Source: Dactylosporangium sucinum (GTDB lineage Bacteria; Actinomycetota; Actinomycetes; Mycobacteriales; Micromonosporaceae). From it: a stretch of 64,000 bases of DNA. Made by a program: the position numbers and the translations under genes. Numbering within the stretch: the stretch's first letter is position 1; every line of letters begins with the position of its first letter. The stretch covers positions 62,001-126,000 of the forward strand of contig NZ_BMPI01000009.1 of the NCBI RefSeq assembly GCF_014647515.1, in the 5' to 3' direction. The notes under the pieces are model-generated. The model searched no databases. It was not told where the DNA came from and saw only the letters and a list, made by a program, of their open reading frames with translations. Below, in pieces: positions 30,249 to 39,481 of the stretch.

Positions 30249-31199
30249 ATGAGTGCTCGACCACCGCTGGGAATCCGGCTCTTGCACGCCGTGCGGAAGC
30301 AGCCCGACTGGCTGGCGATGCCGCCCGCGGAGCTGGACGCCTTCCGCGACGCGGAGAACCGCCGGCGGTCCTCACGGCTGGTCCGGGTCATCTCCGGGTT
30401 CCCGGACCGCGGGGCGACGATCGGCTGGCAGCGGGTCGCGCTCCCCGATCGGACGCTGCCGGTCCGGGTGTACCGCCCGGCGACCCCGGCCGCCCACCCG
30501 CTGGTCATCCACGTGCACGGCGGCGGGTTCGTGGGCACGGCACCGCAGAGCGACTGGATCAACAGCCACCTCGCCGCCCGGCTGCCCGCGGTGGTGGTGT
30601 CGGTCGAGCACCGCCTGGTCAGCCGGGACACCCCGCTGTCGGCGGCCGTCGACGACGGCTGGGACGTGCTGCGCCACATCCTGGACCACGCGGCCGAGTG
30701 GGGCGCGGACCCGGCGCGGGTCGCCCTCGTCGGCGAGAGCGCCGGCTCGGTCGTCGCCGCCCTGTCGGCGCTGCGGGCCCGCGACGCCGCCCTGCCGCTG
30801 CGGGCCCAGGTCCTGGTCAACCCGGTGGCGGACCTGACACCGTCGGCGTTCGACTACCCGTCGATGCGGGAGCACGCGGACAGCCCGACCCTGAACGTGA
30901 CGCAGATGGAGCTGTTCCTCCGCCTGGCCGTGCCCGACGGCACCGACGCGAAGGCCCTGTCGCCGCTCTTCGCCGCCGACCTGAGCGGGCTGGCCCCGGC
31001 CCTCGTGGTGGTGCCGACGCTCGACCCGGTGGCCGACCACGGCCGCGCGTACGCCGAGGCCCTCCGCGCCGCCGGCACCGCCGCCCGCCTGACCGAGCAC
31101 GCGGGCGCGCCCCACGCGTTCGTGAGCATGCCCGGCGTGGTCCCCCAGGCGAAGGCGGCCCGTGCGGAGATCACCGACTTCCTCCGGACCCACCTGTAG
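30249..31199 (+). CDS. Alpha/beta hydrolase, HSL-type esterase
   Basis: A 316-residue carboxylesterase. HVHGGGFVG is the oxyanion-hole motif of the hormone-sensitive lipase family, VALVGESAGSVVAAL holds the nucleophile Ser, and an Asp (VPTLDPVADHG) and His (GAPHAFVSM) complete the triad. No signal peptide is present, so it acts in the cytoplasm. Short-chain esters are the usual substrates. ATG 30249 has GGGGGAG two bases upstream, slightly close. Control by the divergent TetR through the shared palindrome is likely. Confidence 0.9.
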   Translation: MSARPPLGIRLLHAVRKQPDWLAMPPAELDAFRDAENRRRSSRLVRVISGFPDRGATIGWQRVALPDRTLPVRVYRPATPAAHPLVIHVHGGGFVGTAPQSDWINSHLAARLPAVVVSVEHRLVSRDTPLSAAVDDGWDVLRHILDHAAEWGADPARVALVGESAGSVVAALSALRARDAALPLRAQVLVNPVADLTPSAFDYPSMREHADSPTLNVTQMELFLRLAVPDGTDAKALSPLFAADLSGLAPALVVVPTLDPVADHGRAYAEALRAAGTAARLTEHAGAPHAFVSMPGVVPQAKAARAEITDFLRTHL

Positions 31200-31327
31200 C
31201 GGACCCGTTGCGTGCCACCTTGCCCTCGATGCGGAGCCGGGCGACCCCGTCGACGGCGACGCAGATGCCGAACACGCGCGCCGGGCTCGTCCAGCCGTTG
31301 ACCCGGCCCCGGTTGGTGGACACCCGG

Positions 31328-32767
31328 TCAGGCGGCGGCGATCGTCAGGCCGGCCGCGACCGCCTCGGGCAGGAGGCCGGCCGGCAGGTGGGGCGCGAGG
31401 CCGTTGAGGGCGACCGCCTGCCAGTAGCCGCTGCCGATGTCCTTTGCCGCGGCGAGGGCCTCCGCCAGCAGCGGCGGGGGCAGGTGCCCGGCCAGGCCGG
31501 CGATCGCGTGTGCTCGCCACCCCTCGGCGGGGGCGGCGGCCGCCACCGCCAGGGCGTCGGCGTGCCGATCGGGCGGCAGGTGGGCGGCGAGCCCGGTGAG
31601 CAGCCGGCAGCGTCGGTCGTCCCGGACGGTCGCCGCCGCGACGGCCAGGCCGCGCCGGACGGCGGCGTCGCGGTCCGCGCCGTCCAGGAACCGGATCAGG
31701 TCCACCTCGGCGGACGCGCGGCGCGCGGGGTCGACGACGGCCGTGGTGGCCGCCTGCGCCGCGCGGACGGCGTCGGCACGCAGGTGGCCCGCGAGCCACG
31801 GGATGAGGGTGGTGAGCCGCCTCGCCCGGTCCCGGCTGCCGGTGACGGCCGTCGCGGCGGCCAGCGCCTGCCGCGACGCGGTCGTGTACGCGGGGTCGGG
31901 CAGGTGCGGGAGGAGACCGGCGAGCGCCCTGGCCCGGCCGGCGGCGTCGCTGACGGCCAGCGCGGCGGCATGCGCGCGGCGGGCCGCGTCGGCACGGTCG
32001 GCGCCGTACCGGTGCGGGATGCGGTCCGTGAGCGCCTTCGCCCGGGCCGGGCCGGTGGCGAGCGCGTCGACCGCCGCGTCCAGCAGGGCGCCGGCGGGCA
32101 GGTGCGGGACGAGGGCGGTCAGCGCCTCGGCGCGCGGCGACGGGGAGGTGAGCGTGGACGCGGCGGCGACCGCCGGCCCGAGCAGGTCCGGCGGCAGGCC
32201 CGGGGCGAGCGTCGCCAGGGCCCGGGCCCGGCACCCTTCGTCGGGCTCGGCGGCGATCGTGCGCAGCACGGGACCGAGCCGGTCGGTGGGCAGCCGCAAG
32301 GCGACGGCGGCAAGTGCTACGGGAAAGGTCTCCGCCGCGGCGAGCGCCGCCGGCAGCAGCCGGGCCGGGAGGTGCGGGACGAGGGCGGCCAGCAGCCAGG
32401 GCCGCGTCCTGGCCGGGTCGAGCAGTTCGGCGGGTAGGTACGGGGCCAGGACGACGGCCGCCTCGACGAACCGGTCCTCGTCCGCGATCCCGCGCGCGGC
32501 GGCCCACACGTCGCCCAGCAGGCCGCGCGGGGTCAGCGGCGCGAGGTAGGCGATCGCGGCGCAGCGGTCGAGATCGCCGGCCAGCCGGGGCAGATGCGAC
32601 AACGCCTGCCGCACCGGCCACGCACCGGTCGAGTGCAGCAGCTCCACCAGGCTTGCCGACGTGCCGCCGAGCGGCCGGCGACCGGCCGCCGCACGGATGG
32701 CGGCCCGCCGGACCGGTCCCGCCTCCATCACGCCACCGCCCCCACGAACGAGCACCCGGAAGGTCAT
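31328..32767 (-). CDS. Stand-alone HEAT-like alpha-helical repeat protein
   Basis: A 479-residue, Ala/Leu-rich protein built of about ten helical repeats. Each includes a variant of R-A-x-A-L-x-x-L-x-P-H-L-P followed by L-L-x-x-A-x-x-A-A, for example ALTALVPHLPAGALLDAAVD and ALNGLAPHLPAGLLPEAVAA. Repeats of this PHLP type usually form the C-terminal sensor of large actinobacterial STAND NTPases; here there is no NTPase domain. The divergent neighbour is a STAND protein with a different (TPR-like) tail. It may be a detached sensor or scaffold. ATG 32767 is the first start; its ribosome site is weak, and an ATG 13 codons on is possible. Confidence 0.7.
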   Translation of the reverse strand: MTFRVLVRGGGGVMEAGPVRRAAIRAAAGRRPLGGTSASLVELLHSTGAWPVRQALSHLPRLAGDLDRCAAIAYLAPLTPRGLLGDVWAAARGIADEDRFVEAAVVLAPYLPAELLDPARTRPWLLAALVPHLPARLLPAALAAAETFPVALAAVALRLPTDRLGPVLRTIAAEPDEGCRARALATLAPGLPPDLLGPAVAAASTLTSPSPRAEALTALVPHLPAGALLDAAVDALATGPARAKALTDRIPHRYGADRADAARRAHAAALAVSDAAGRARALAGLLPHLPDPAYTTASRQALAAATAVTGSRDRARRLTTLIPWLAGHLRADAVRAAQAATTAVVDPARRASAEVDLIRFLDGADRDAAVRRGLAVAAATVRDDRRCRLLTGLAAHLPPDRHADALAVAAAAPAEGWRAHAIAGLAGHLPPPLLAEALAAAKDIGSGYWQAVALNGLAPHLPAGLLPEAVAAGLTIAAA

Positions 32768-32981
32768 GCCCGAGGTTCCCGCCCGGCCGGCGCGGTCTCA
32801 AGTGTTCCGAACGGACTCGTACAGATCCGAACAGCCCGGCGGGGTGTCCGGGCGCCGGCCCGATGGCATCGTTGGGCATCACAGCGGTGACCGTGCGGGG
32901 GGCGGTCACCGCCGCGGTACCGACCCGTGGCCGGCGTCCACTAGGCTCTATGCCCAGCGGCGTTGAACGGCGGAGGCGGGA

Positions 32982-35597
32982 TTGGCGAACGACGGCGAAC
33001 CCGACCCCACTGCCGCGACCGGCCCGGCGTCGTTCGTCGCGGCGCTGCGCGAGCTGCGGGCCTGGTCGGGGCACACCTACCGGCAGTTGGCGGCCCGCGC
33101 CGACGCGGTCGGTGACGCGCTGCCCGCCAGCACCATCGCCTCGACCCTCAGCCGGTCGAGCCTGCCCAGACGCGACTTCGTCGTGGCGTTCGCCCGCGCG
33201 TGCGGCCTCGACGAGGCGTCGGCCGGTCGCTGGACCGCGGTGCGGGACACGATCGCCGTGCAGGCGGTCGCCGAGCCGGCGGCCGCGGCCGAACTTCCCA
33301 CGGCGACCGCGGTACCGGCGGTACCGGCGGTACCGGCGGTACCGGCCCTGCTCCCGCCCGACATCGCCGACTTCACCGGCCGCACGGCACTCGTGGCACG
33401 GCTGTGCGCGACGCTCACCGGCGACCGGCCGGCCACGGCGCCGGTCATCGTCGCGCTGGCCGGCATGGGCGGCATCGGCAAGACGGCGCTCGCCGTGCAC
33501 GTCGCCCACCTCGTCGCCGAGGCGTACCCGGACGGGCAGCTCTACGTGAACCTCCGCGGGGTGGAGGCGGCGCCGCTGGAACCCGCCGACGTGGTGGCCC
33601 GGTTCCTGCGGGCGCTGGGCGTGGACAGCCGGGCGATGCCGGACGACCCGGAGGAGCGCACGGCGCTGCTGCGCACCCGGCTGGCCGGGCGCCGGTTCCT
33701 GCTGGTGCTGGACAACGCGTTGTCGGAGGAGCAGGTCCGGCCGCTGCTGCCCGGCGCCGCCACGTGCGCGGTCGTCATCACCAGCCGGGCCCGGCTGAAG
33801 GGCATCGAGGGCGCCCGATTCACCGACCTCGACGTCTACTCCGACGACGAGGCGGCCGGGCTCCTCGCCCGGATGGCCGGAGCGGAGCGCCTCGCCAGCC
33901 AGCCGGCCGAGGCGGCGGAGCTCGTCGCGCTGTGCGCCGGGCTGCCGCTGGCGGTCCGCATCGCCGGCGCCCGGCTGGCGGCCCGGCCCACCTGGCCGGT
34001 CGCCCGGCTCGTCGCCCTGCTGCGCGGCGCGTCGCGCCCGCTGGACGCCCTCGACGCCGGCGACCTCGCGGTGCGGGCCTCGCTCGCGCTGAGCTACCGG
34101 TGGCTGAACGGGACCTCGCAGCGGCTGTTCCGCCTGCTCGGCCTGTTCGACGCGCCCGACTTCCCGGTGTGGCTGCCGGCGGTCGTCCTGGACTGCTCGC
34201 TGGAGGAGGCGGCCGAGCTGGCCGAGGCGCTCGTCGACGCGCAGCTGCTCGCGGACGCCGGGACGGACGCCGCCGGGCAGTACCGCTACCGCTTCCACGA
34301 CCTGGTCCGCCTCTACGCCCGCGAGCGCGCGGCGGCGGAGGAACTCGCCGACGACGTGGCGCAGGTGCTGACGCGCGGGCTCGGCGGCTGGCTCGCGCTC
34401 GCCGAGAACATGGCCCGCCGCATCCCCGGCCCCTGCTTCGCCGAGATCCGGGGGCCCGCGCCGCGGCCGGCGATCGGCTGGGCCGAGGGCCACGTGTATC
34501 CGATGGAGCCGGTCGACTGGTTCGACGCCGAGCGGGAGGCGCTGCTCTCCGCGGTGTACCAGGCGTGCCGGCTCGGCCTCGACGCGCTGGCCTTCGACCT
34601 GGCCGGTTGCCTGGAGAAGTACTTCGACATGCGCGGCATGTACCGCGACTGGACGAGCACGAACACGGCCGTGCTGGCGGCCTGCCGGCGCGCCGGCAAC
34701 CGGCTCGGCGAGGCGGTCATGCTGCGCGGCCTGATCGACGTGATGATGTGGACCCATGACCGCACCGACGGCACGGTCATGGCGCGGTCGCGCACCGACG
34801 CGTTCCGCCTGCTGGAGATGTTCGAGGAGCTGGGCGACGAGCGGGGCGAGTCGGACGCCGCCGTCATGTGCTCGTGGGCGCTCGTCGCCGCCGCCGACCA
34901 CGGGCCGGCGGTCGCCATGGGCGAGCGCGCCCTGCGCAGCGCCGAGCGGTCCGGTCACGTCGGCGGGCTGGTGCGGGCCAACCTGGTCCTGGCGGTGGCA
35001 AAGTTCGATCAGGCCTCGTTCGGCGCCGCGGTCGGGCACGCCGACGCCGCGCTCGGCCACGCCCGGGCGCTGGGCAACGCCCGGGCCGAGGCGACCGTCC
35101 TGCAGTACCTGGGCATCGGCCATCGCGAGCTGGGCAACCTCGAGCTCAGCCAGCGGCTGCTGGGCGAGTCGCTGGCCATCTCCCGGCGGTACCGCGACAA
35201 CTACACCGAGACGCTCACCCTCGTCGCGCTGGCCCGCGTCTACCAGCTGCGCAGCGACCCGCGCGCCCGCGACACGGCCGAGCTGGCGTCGACGCTGAGC
35301 CGCGAGTACAACATGACCCACCACCTCGCCGACAGCCTGGGGCTGCTCGGCGAGCTGGAGCTGGCCGCCGGCCGGCCCCGGCATGCGATCGAGCACCTCC
35401 AGCAGTCGGTGGCCCTGTGGCGCACCCGCGGCTGGCACTCGTATCAGGCGTCCGCGCTGAGCAGCCTGGGCGAGGCGTTCGCGAGCGTCGACCCGGCCGC
35501 GGCGCGGGCCGCCTTCGAGGAGGCGCGGACGCTGTTCCGCCGGGTCGGCAACGACGAGAAGGCCGCCGAGCTGACCCGGATCATCGAGCGCCACTGA
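32982..35597 (+). CDS. STAND (NB-ARC) regulator with N-terminal HTH and TPR tail
   Basis: An 871-residue protein. Residues about 15-75 form an XRE-like helix-turn-helix (FVAALRELRAWSGHTYRQLA). A linker has four AVP repeats from a 9-bp tandem repeat. The NB-ARC ATPase starts near 140 with P-loop GMGGIGKTALAVH at about 162, FLLVLDNALSEEQVRPLLPG as Walker B and GLPLAVRIAGARLA. The C-terminal 300 residues are tetratricopeptide-like helices. It lacks the BTAD domain of AfsR, so it is a regulator of the same wider class that may sense through its TPRs. TTG 32982 follows GGAGG by five bases. It is divergent from the HEAT-like gene. Confidence 0.87.
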   Translation: MANDGEPDPTAATGPASFVAALRELRAWSGHTYRQLAARADAVGDALPASTIASTLSRSSLPRRDFVVAFARACGLDEASAGRWTAVRDTIAVQAVAEPAAAAELPTATAVPAVPAVPAVPALLPPDIADFTGRTALVARLCATLTGDRPATAPVIVALAGMGGIGKTALAVHVAHLVAEAYPDGQLYVNLRGVEAAPLEPADVVARFLRALGVDSRAMPDDPEERTALLRTRLAGRRFLLVLDNALSEEQVRPLLPGAATCAVVITSRARLKGIEGARFTDLDVYSDDEAAGLLARMAGAERLASQPAEAAELVALCAGLPLAVRIAGARLAARPTWPVARLVALLRGASRPLDALDAGDLAVRASLALSYRWLNGTSQRLFRLLGLFDAPDFPVWLPAVVLDCSLEEAAELAEALVDAQLLADAGTDAAGQYRYRFHDLVRLYARERAAAEELADDVAQVLTRGLGGWLALAENMARRIPGPCFAEIRGPAPRPAIGWAEGHVYPMEPVDWFDAEREALLSAVYQACRLGLDALAFDLAGCLEKYFDMRGMYRDWTSTNTAVLAACRRAGNRLGEAVMLRGLIDVMMWTHDRTDGTVMARSRTDAFRLLEMFEELGDERGESDAAVMCSWALVAAADHGPAVAMGERALRSAERSGHVGGLVRANLVLAVAKFDQASFGAAVGHADAALGHARALGNARAEATVLQYLGIGHRELGNLELSQRLLGESLAISRRYRDNYTETLTLVALARVYQLRSDPRARDTAELASTLSREYNMTHHLADSLGLLGELELAAGRPRHAIEHLQQSVALWRTRGWHSYQASALSSLGEAFASVDPAAARAAFEEARTLFRRVGNDEKAAELTRIIERH
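33311..33346 (+). repeat. Four copies of a 9-bp tandem repeat inside the STAND gene
   Basis: GGTACCGGC is repeated exactly four times in phase with the codons, encoding a Pro-Ala-Val linker between the HTH and the NTPase. Copy number is likely to vary between strains. Confidence 0.9.
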
Positions 35598-35683
35598 CGG
35601 CCGGAGGATTGTCCCGCCGGCAGCGGGTAGCTAGGACCGTGCCCCGGTCCGGGGGCGACAACCACACGCCGCAGGGGGTGGCC

Positions 35684-37387
35684 ATGACTGCCGCGACGCT
35701 GGTGTCGGCGAGACGGAAGTTCCGCGTCGAGGGTGACAGCTACGTCGCCACGGTGCGGGGCGCGGAGGTCCTCGACACGCCGCTGCTGAACAAGGGGGCG
35801 TCGTTCACCCGCCAGGAGCGGCGGGACCTCGGGCTGGAGGGCCTGCTGCCGGCCGCGGTGCAGTCGCTGGAGGAGCAGGTCCGGCGGGTGTACGAGCAGT
35901 ATGCCGACCAGCCGACCGACCTGCACAAGAACGTCTTCCTGGCGATGCTGCAGGACAACAACGAGGTGCTGTTCTACCGCCTGCTGGCCGAGCACCTGCG
36001 GGAGATGCTGCCGGTCGTCTACGACCCCACGGTGGGTCAGGCCATCAAGCGCTACAGCCACGAGTACCGCCGCCCGCGCGGGGTGTACCTGTCGATCGCC
36101 GAGCCCGACCGGATCGAGGCCGCCTTCGCCGATCTCGGGCTGGGCGCCGACGACGTCGACCTCATCGTCGCCTCGGACGCCGAGGAGATCCTGGGCATCG
36201 GCGACTGGGGCGTCGGCGGCATCGACATCGCCGTGGGCAAGCTCGCCGTCTACACCGCCGCCGCCGGCATCGACCCGGCCCGGGTCATCCCGGTCTCGCT
36301 CGACGTGGGCACGAACAACGCCGAGCTGCTGCAGGACCCCGACTACCTCGGCAACCGGCACGAACGGGTCCGCGGGCAACGCTACGACGAGTTCATCGAC
36401 GCCTACGTCACGACGGCGACCCGCCTGTTCCCGAACGCGCTGCTGCACTGGGAGGACTTCGGCCCCAGCAACGGCCGGCGGATCCTGGAGCGGTACCGCG
36501 ACCGGATCTGCACCTTCAACGACGACATGCAGGGCACGGGCGCCATCGTGCTCGCCGCCGCGCTCAGCGCGCTGCGGGTGGCCGGCACCCGGATGCGGGA
36601 CCAGCGCATCGTCGTCTTCGGCGCCGGCACCGCCGGCATCGGCATCGCCGACCAGCTCCGCGACGCGATGGTCCGCGACGGCCTCGACCGCGACACGGCC
36701 ACCCGCCGGATCTGGTGCGTCGACCGGCAGGGCCTGCTCACCGACGACATGACCGACCTGCGCGACTTCCAGGTCGCCTACGCCCGCCCCAAGGGCGAGG
36801 TCGCCGGGGGCGGGATCGGGCTGGCCGAGACGGTCGCGCAGGTCAAGCCGACCATGCTCATCGGCACCTCGACCGCGCACCGCGCGTTCACCGAGGCGAT
36901 CGTGCGGGAGATGGCCCGCCACGTCGACCGGCCGATCATCTTCCCGCTGTCGAACCCGACCGAGCGCATCGAGGCGATGCCGAGCGACCTGATCCCGTGG
37001 ACCGACGGCCGGGCCCTGGTCGCCACCGGCATCCCGGTGGCGCCGGTCACCTACAACGGGACCACGTACGCCATCGGCCAGGCCAACAACGCGCTGCTGT
37101 ACCCGGGCCTGGGCCTCGGGGCGATCACGGCCCGGGCGACGCGGATCAGCGACAACATGTTCCACGCCGCCGCCGACGCGGTCGCCCGGATGGTGGACGT
37201 GAGCACGCCGGGCGCGTCCGTGCTGCCGCACGTCGAGGACCTCCGCCACGTGTCGGCGACGGTCGCCACCGCGGTCGCCGACGACGCCGCCGTCGAGGGC
37301 GTCGCGCGGGCCAGGCTGACCGACACCGCCAAGCAGGTCCGCGAGGCGATGTGGCAGCCGCGGTACCGCGAGATCAAGGCCGGGTGA
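35684..37387 (+). CDS. maeA: NAD-dependent malic enzyme
   Basis: A 567-residue oxidoreductase that decarboxylates malate to pyruvate. Family blocks are present in order: TPLLNKGASFTRQERRDLGL, LLPVVYDPTVG-like PVVYDPTVGQA, GDWGVGGIDIAVGKLAVYTA with the catalytic Lys, FNDDMQGTGAIVLAA with metal-binding Asp residues, VVFGAGTAGIGIA for NAD, and FPLSNPTERIEA. The length matches the long SfcA/MaeA type. ATG 35684 has AGGGGG six bases upstream. Fumarase begins six bases after its stop, so malate and fumarate interconversion is controlled together. Confidence 0.92.
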   Translation: MTAATLVSARRKFRVEGDSYVATVRGAEVLDTPLLNKGASFTRQERRDLGLEGLLPAAVQSLEEQVRRVYEQYADQPTDLHKNVFLAMLQDNNEVLFYRLLAEHLREMLPVVYDPTVGQAIKRYSHEYRRPRGVYLSIAEPDRIEAAFADLGLGADDVDLIVASDAEEILGIGDWGVGGIDIAVGKLAVYTAAAGIDPARVIPVSLDVGTNNAELLQDPDYLGNRHERVRGQRYDEFIDAYVTTATRLFPNALLHWEDFGPSNGRRILERYRDRICTFNDDMQGTGAIVLAAALSALRVAGTRMRDQRIVVFGAGTAGIGIADQLRDAMVRDGLDRDTATRRIWCVDRQGLLTDDMTDLRDFQVAYARPKGEVAGGGIGLAETVAQVKPTMLIGTSTAHRAFTEAIVREMARHVDRPIIFPLSNPTERIEAMPSDLIPWTDGRALVATGIPVAPVTYNGTTYAIGQANNALLYPGLGLGAITARATRISDNMFHAAADAVARMVDVSTPGASVLPHVEDLRHVSATVATAVADDAAVEGVARARLTDTAKQVREAMWQPRYREIKAG

Positions 37388-37393
37388 GGCGCC

Positions 37394-38857
37394 GTGACCC
37401 AGCAGCTGAAACCCCACCAGCGCGACCTGCCGATCGGCATCGACGCCACCGGCACGCGCACCGAGACCGACTCCCTCGGCGCCGTCGACGTCCCCGCCGA
37501 CCGTTACTGGGGCGCGCAGACCCAGCGGTCGCTCGAGCACTTCGACATCGGCGACGACCGGATGCCCAAGGCGGTCTACCACGCCTACGGCTACGTCAAG
37601 AAGGCCGCCGCGGTCGTGAACTCCCGCGCCGGCCGCCTGCCGGAGTGGAAGGCGCAGCTCATCGCGCGGGTGGCCGACGAGGTCATCGCGGGCGCGCTGG
37701 ACAGCGAGTTCCCGCTGTACGTCTGGCAGACCGGCTCCGGCACCCAGTCCAACATGAACGTCAACGAGGTGATCGCCAACCGGGCGATCCAGCTCGCGGG
37801 CGGCCGGCTGGGCAGCAAGGCGCCGGTCCATCCCAACGACGACGTCAACATGGGCCAGTCGTCCAACGACACGTTCCCCACGGCGATGCACATCGCCGCC
37901 GTGGCGGCGATCGACGAGCAGCTCGTGCCGGCGCTCACCCGCCTGCACGACGCGATCGCCGGCAAGAGCCGCGAGTGGGCCGACGTCGTCAAGATCGGCC
38001 GCACGCACCTGGAGGACGCGACCCCGCTGACCGTCGGGCAGGAGTGGTCGGGCTACGCCGCCCAGCTGCGGGACGCCACCGACCACCTCACCGCCACCCG
38101 GGCCGGCCTGTACCGGCTGGCCATGGGCGGCACCGCGGTCGGCACCGGGCTGAACGCCCCGCCCGGCTTCGGCGAGGACGCCGCCCGGGCGATCGCCTCG
38201 CTGACCGGCTGGCCGTTCGTCACCGCTCCCAACAAGTTCGCGGCGCAGGGCTCCCTCGACACGCTCGTGCGCACCTCGGCCGCCCTGCGCGGCGTCGCCG
38301 TGGCGCTGTTCAAGTTCGCCAACGACCTGCGCTGGCTCGGCTCCGGGCCGCGCACCGGCCTGCACGAGCTCGACCTGCCGGCCAACGAGCCGGGGTCGTC
38401 GATCATGCCGGGGAAGGTCAACCCGACCCAGGCCGAGGCCATGCTCATGGTCTGCGTCCAGGTCATCGGCTCCGACACGGCCGTGGCCGTGGCCGGCAGC
38501 GAGGGCAACTTCGAGCTCAACGCGTTCCGGCCGATCGTCATCAGCAACGTCCTGCACTCGGTGCGCATCCTCGCCGACATGTCCGACCACCTGCGCCGGT
38601 TCCTCGTCGAGGGGGTCAAGCTCCATGAGGACCAACTGCGGGAGAACGTCGACCGCTCGGTCATGATGGTCACCGCGCTCTCCCCGGTCATCGGCTACGA
38701 CAAGGCGTCGGAGATCGCCCACCTCGCCGTCGACCACGGCCTGACCCTGAAGGACGCGGCCCTGCAGCGCGGCGTCACCGAGGACCTGTTCGACCGCGTC
38801 GTCGTTCCCGCCGACCTGACCCGGCCGGGCACGGCCGACCTGGCCGCCGGCCGGTGA
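37394..38857 (+). CDS. fumC: Class II fumarate hydratase
   Basis: A 487-residue member of the fumarase/aspartase superfamily. GSGTQSNMNVNEVIANRA, VKIGRTHLEDATPLTVGQEW (with the catalytic His region) and the signature GSSIMPGKVNPTQ near residue 336 are diagnostic for FumC. It hydrates fumarate to malate in the TCA cycle. The N-terminus has about 20 extra residues before TETDSLGAVDVPADRYWGAQ. GTG 37394 follows GGTGAGG by five bases and the malic enzyme stop by six. Immediately after its stop lies glycosidase debris on the other strand, a rearrangement boundary. Confidence 0.92.
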   Translation: MTQQLKPHQRDLPIGIDATGTRTETDSLGAVDVPADRYWGAQTQRSLEHFDIGDDRMPKAVYHAYGYVKKAAAVVNSRAGRLPEWKAQLIARVADEVIAGALDSEFPLYVWQTGSGTQSNMNVNEVIANRAIQLAGGRLGSKAPVHPNDDVNMGQSSNDTFPTAMHIAAVAAIDEQLVPALTRLHDAIAGKSREWADVVKIGRTHLEDATPLTVGQEWSGYAAQLRDATDHLTATRAGLYRLAMGGTAVGTGLNAPPGFGEDAARAIASLTGWPFVTAPNKFAAQGSLDTLVRTSAALRGVAVALFKFANDLRWLGSGPRTGLHELDLPANEPGSSIMPGKVNPTQAEAMLMVCVQVIGSDTAVAVAGSEGNFELNAFRPIVISNVLHSVRILADMSDHLRRFLVEGVKLHEDQLRENVDRSVMMVTALSPVIGYDKASEIAHLAVDHGLTLKDAALQRGVTEDLFDRVVVPADLTRPGTADLAAGR

Positions 38858-38871
38858 GCAAGGATGCCGAG

Positions 38872-39290
38872 GCCTGGTTCACCAGCCGGAACGTCGGCGT
38901 GCTGAGGACCGCGCCCTCACCGGGCGCCGTCCAGTAGACGGCGTAGTTGTGCCCGTGCGCGTCGTAGAACGGCCCGAGCTCGACGGCTGCGCCGTTCGCG
39001 GTCGCGCTGAACCGCAGCGCGGTCGTGCTGGTCCGGCTGATCGACGCGACCGTCAGCTGCGGCGGCGCGGTGAGCGCGGCGTCGCCGTAGTTGCCGGACA
39101 GCACGACGGGCCCGTAGGTGACCGCCGAGATGTTCGGGTTGTCGTTCGCGGCCCGCATGACGACGCGCATGGGGAGCTTGACGGTGACGGTGTCGCCGCT
39201 CGCCCAGGCGCGGGTGATGCTCGCGTAGGTGCCGGGTGTGGCGGTTTGGGTGGTGCCGTTGATGGTGACGGTGGCGACGATCACCCTGAC
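38872..39290 (-). pseudogene. GH127-like glycosidase fragment with start of a ricin domain
   Basis: Reading leftwards, this frame has NGTTQTATPGTYASITRAW, SGDTVTVKLPMRVVMR, AVTYGPVVLSGNYG and FYDAHGHNYAVYWTA. These match the C-terminal beta-sandwich of GH127 beta-L-arabinofuranosidases (DUF1680). It then enters PTFRLVNQAS, which looks like the first strand of a ricin-type lectin domain, and similarity stops at the fumC end. The catalytic N-terminal two thirds are missing: the sequence to the right belongs to another gene remnant on the plus strand. A start codon exists at 39311 but the piece cannot be a working enzyme. Confidence 0.65.
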
Positions 39291-39474
39291 GACGCCGTTC
39301 GGCAGCCGCACGATCGCCGACGTGGCGCCGGGCCGGCAGGCCTACCAGTCGTTCAGCGCGCGGGCGGGGCAGGTCGCTGCCGGCACGGTCACGGTCACCG
39401 CGACGGCGACGATCGGCGGCACCCCGGTCACGAGCACCTACCAGGCGGCGTACTCCGCAACGACCTGTCCCTGA
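39250..39474 (+). pseudogene. C-terminal fragment of a second carbohydrate-enzyme domain
   Basis: This plus-strand frame reads ITLTTPFGSRTIADVAPGRQ, AYQSFSARAGQVAAGTVTV and ends TYQAAYSATTCP before TGA. It is homologous to the last 60 residues of the GH51 enzyme in this window (FTTAYGSKTFPAVPPGKQ, AYQSFNARAAALPAGRATV, YHADYAAISCA). It has no N-terminal part: upstream is the GH127 fragment on the other strand. The two truncated pieces lie back to back. Confidence 0.65.
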
Positions 39475-39481
39475 CCCGGCG

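Noticed and set aside
33311..33346. Tandem repeats that could suggest a CRISPR or iteron array
   Set aside because: The unit is 9 bp with no spacers and is in phase with codons of the STAND gene.
30372..35594. Very long minus-strand open frame (about 1740 codons) opposite the STAND and hydrolase genes
   Set aside because: It is a mirror of GC3-biased genes on the other strand. Its translation is Arg/Gly/Pro-rich with no domain motifs, while the plus-strand frames carry clear domains.
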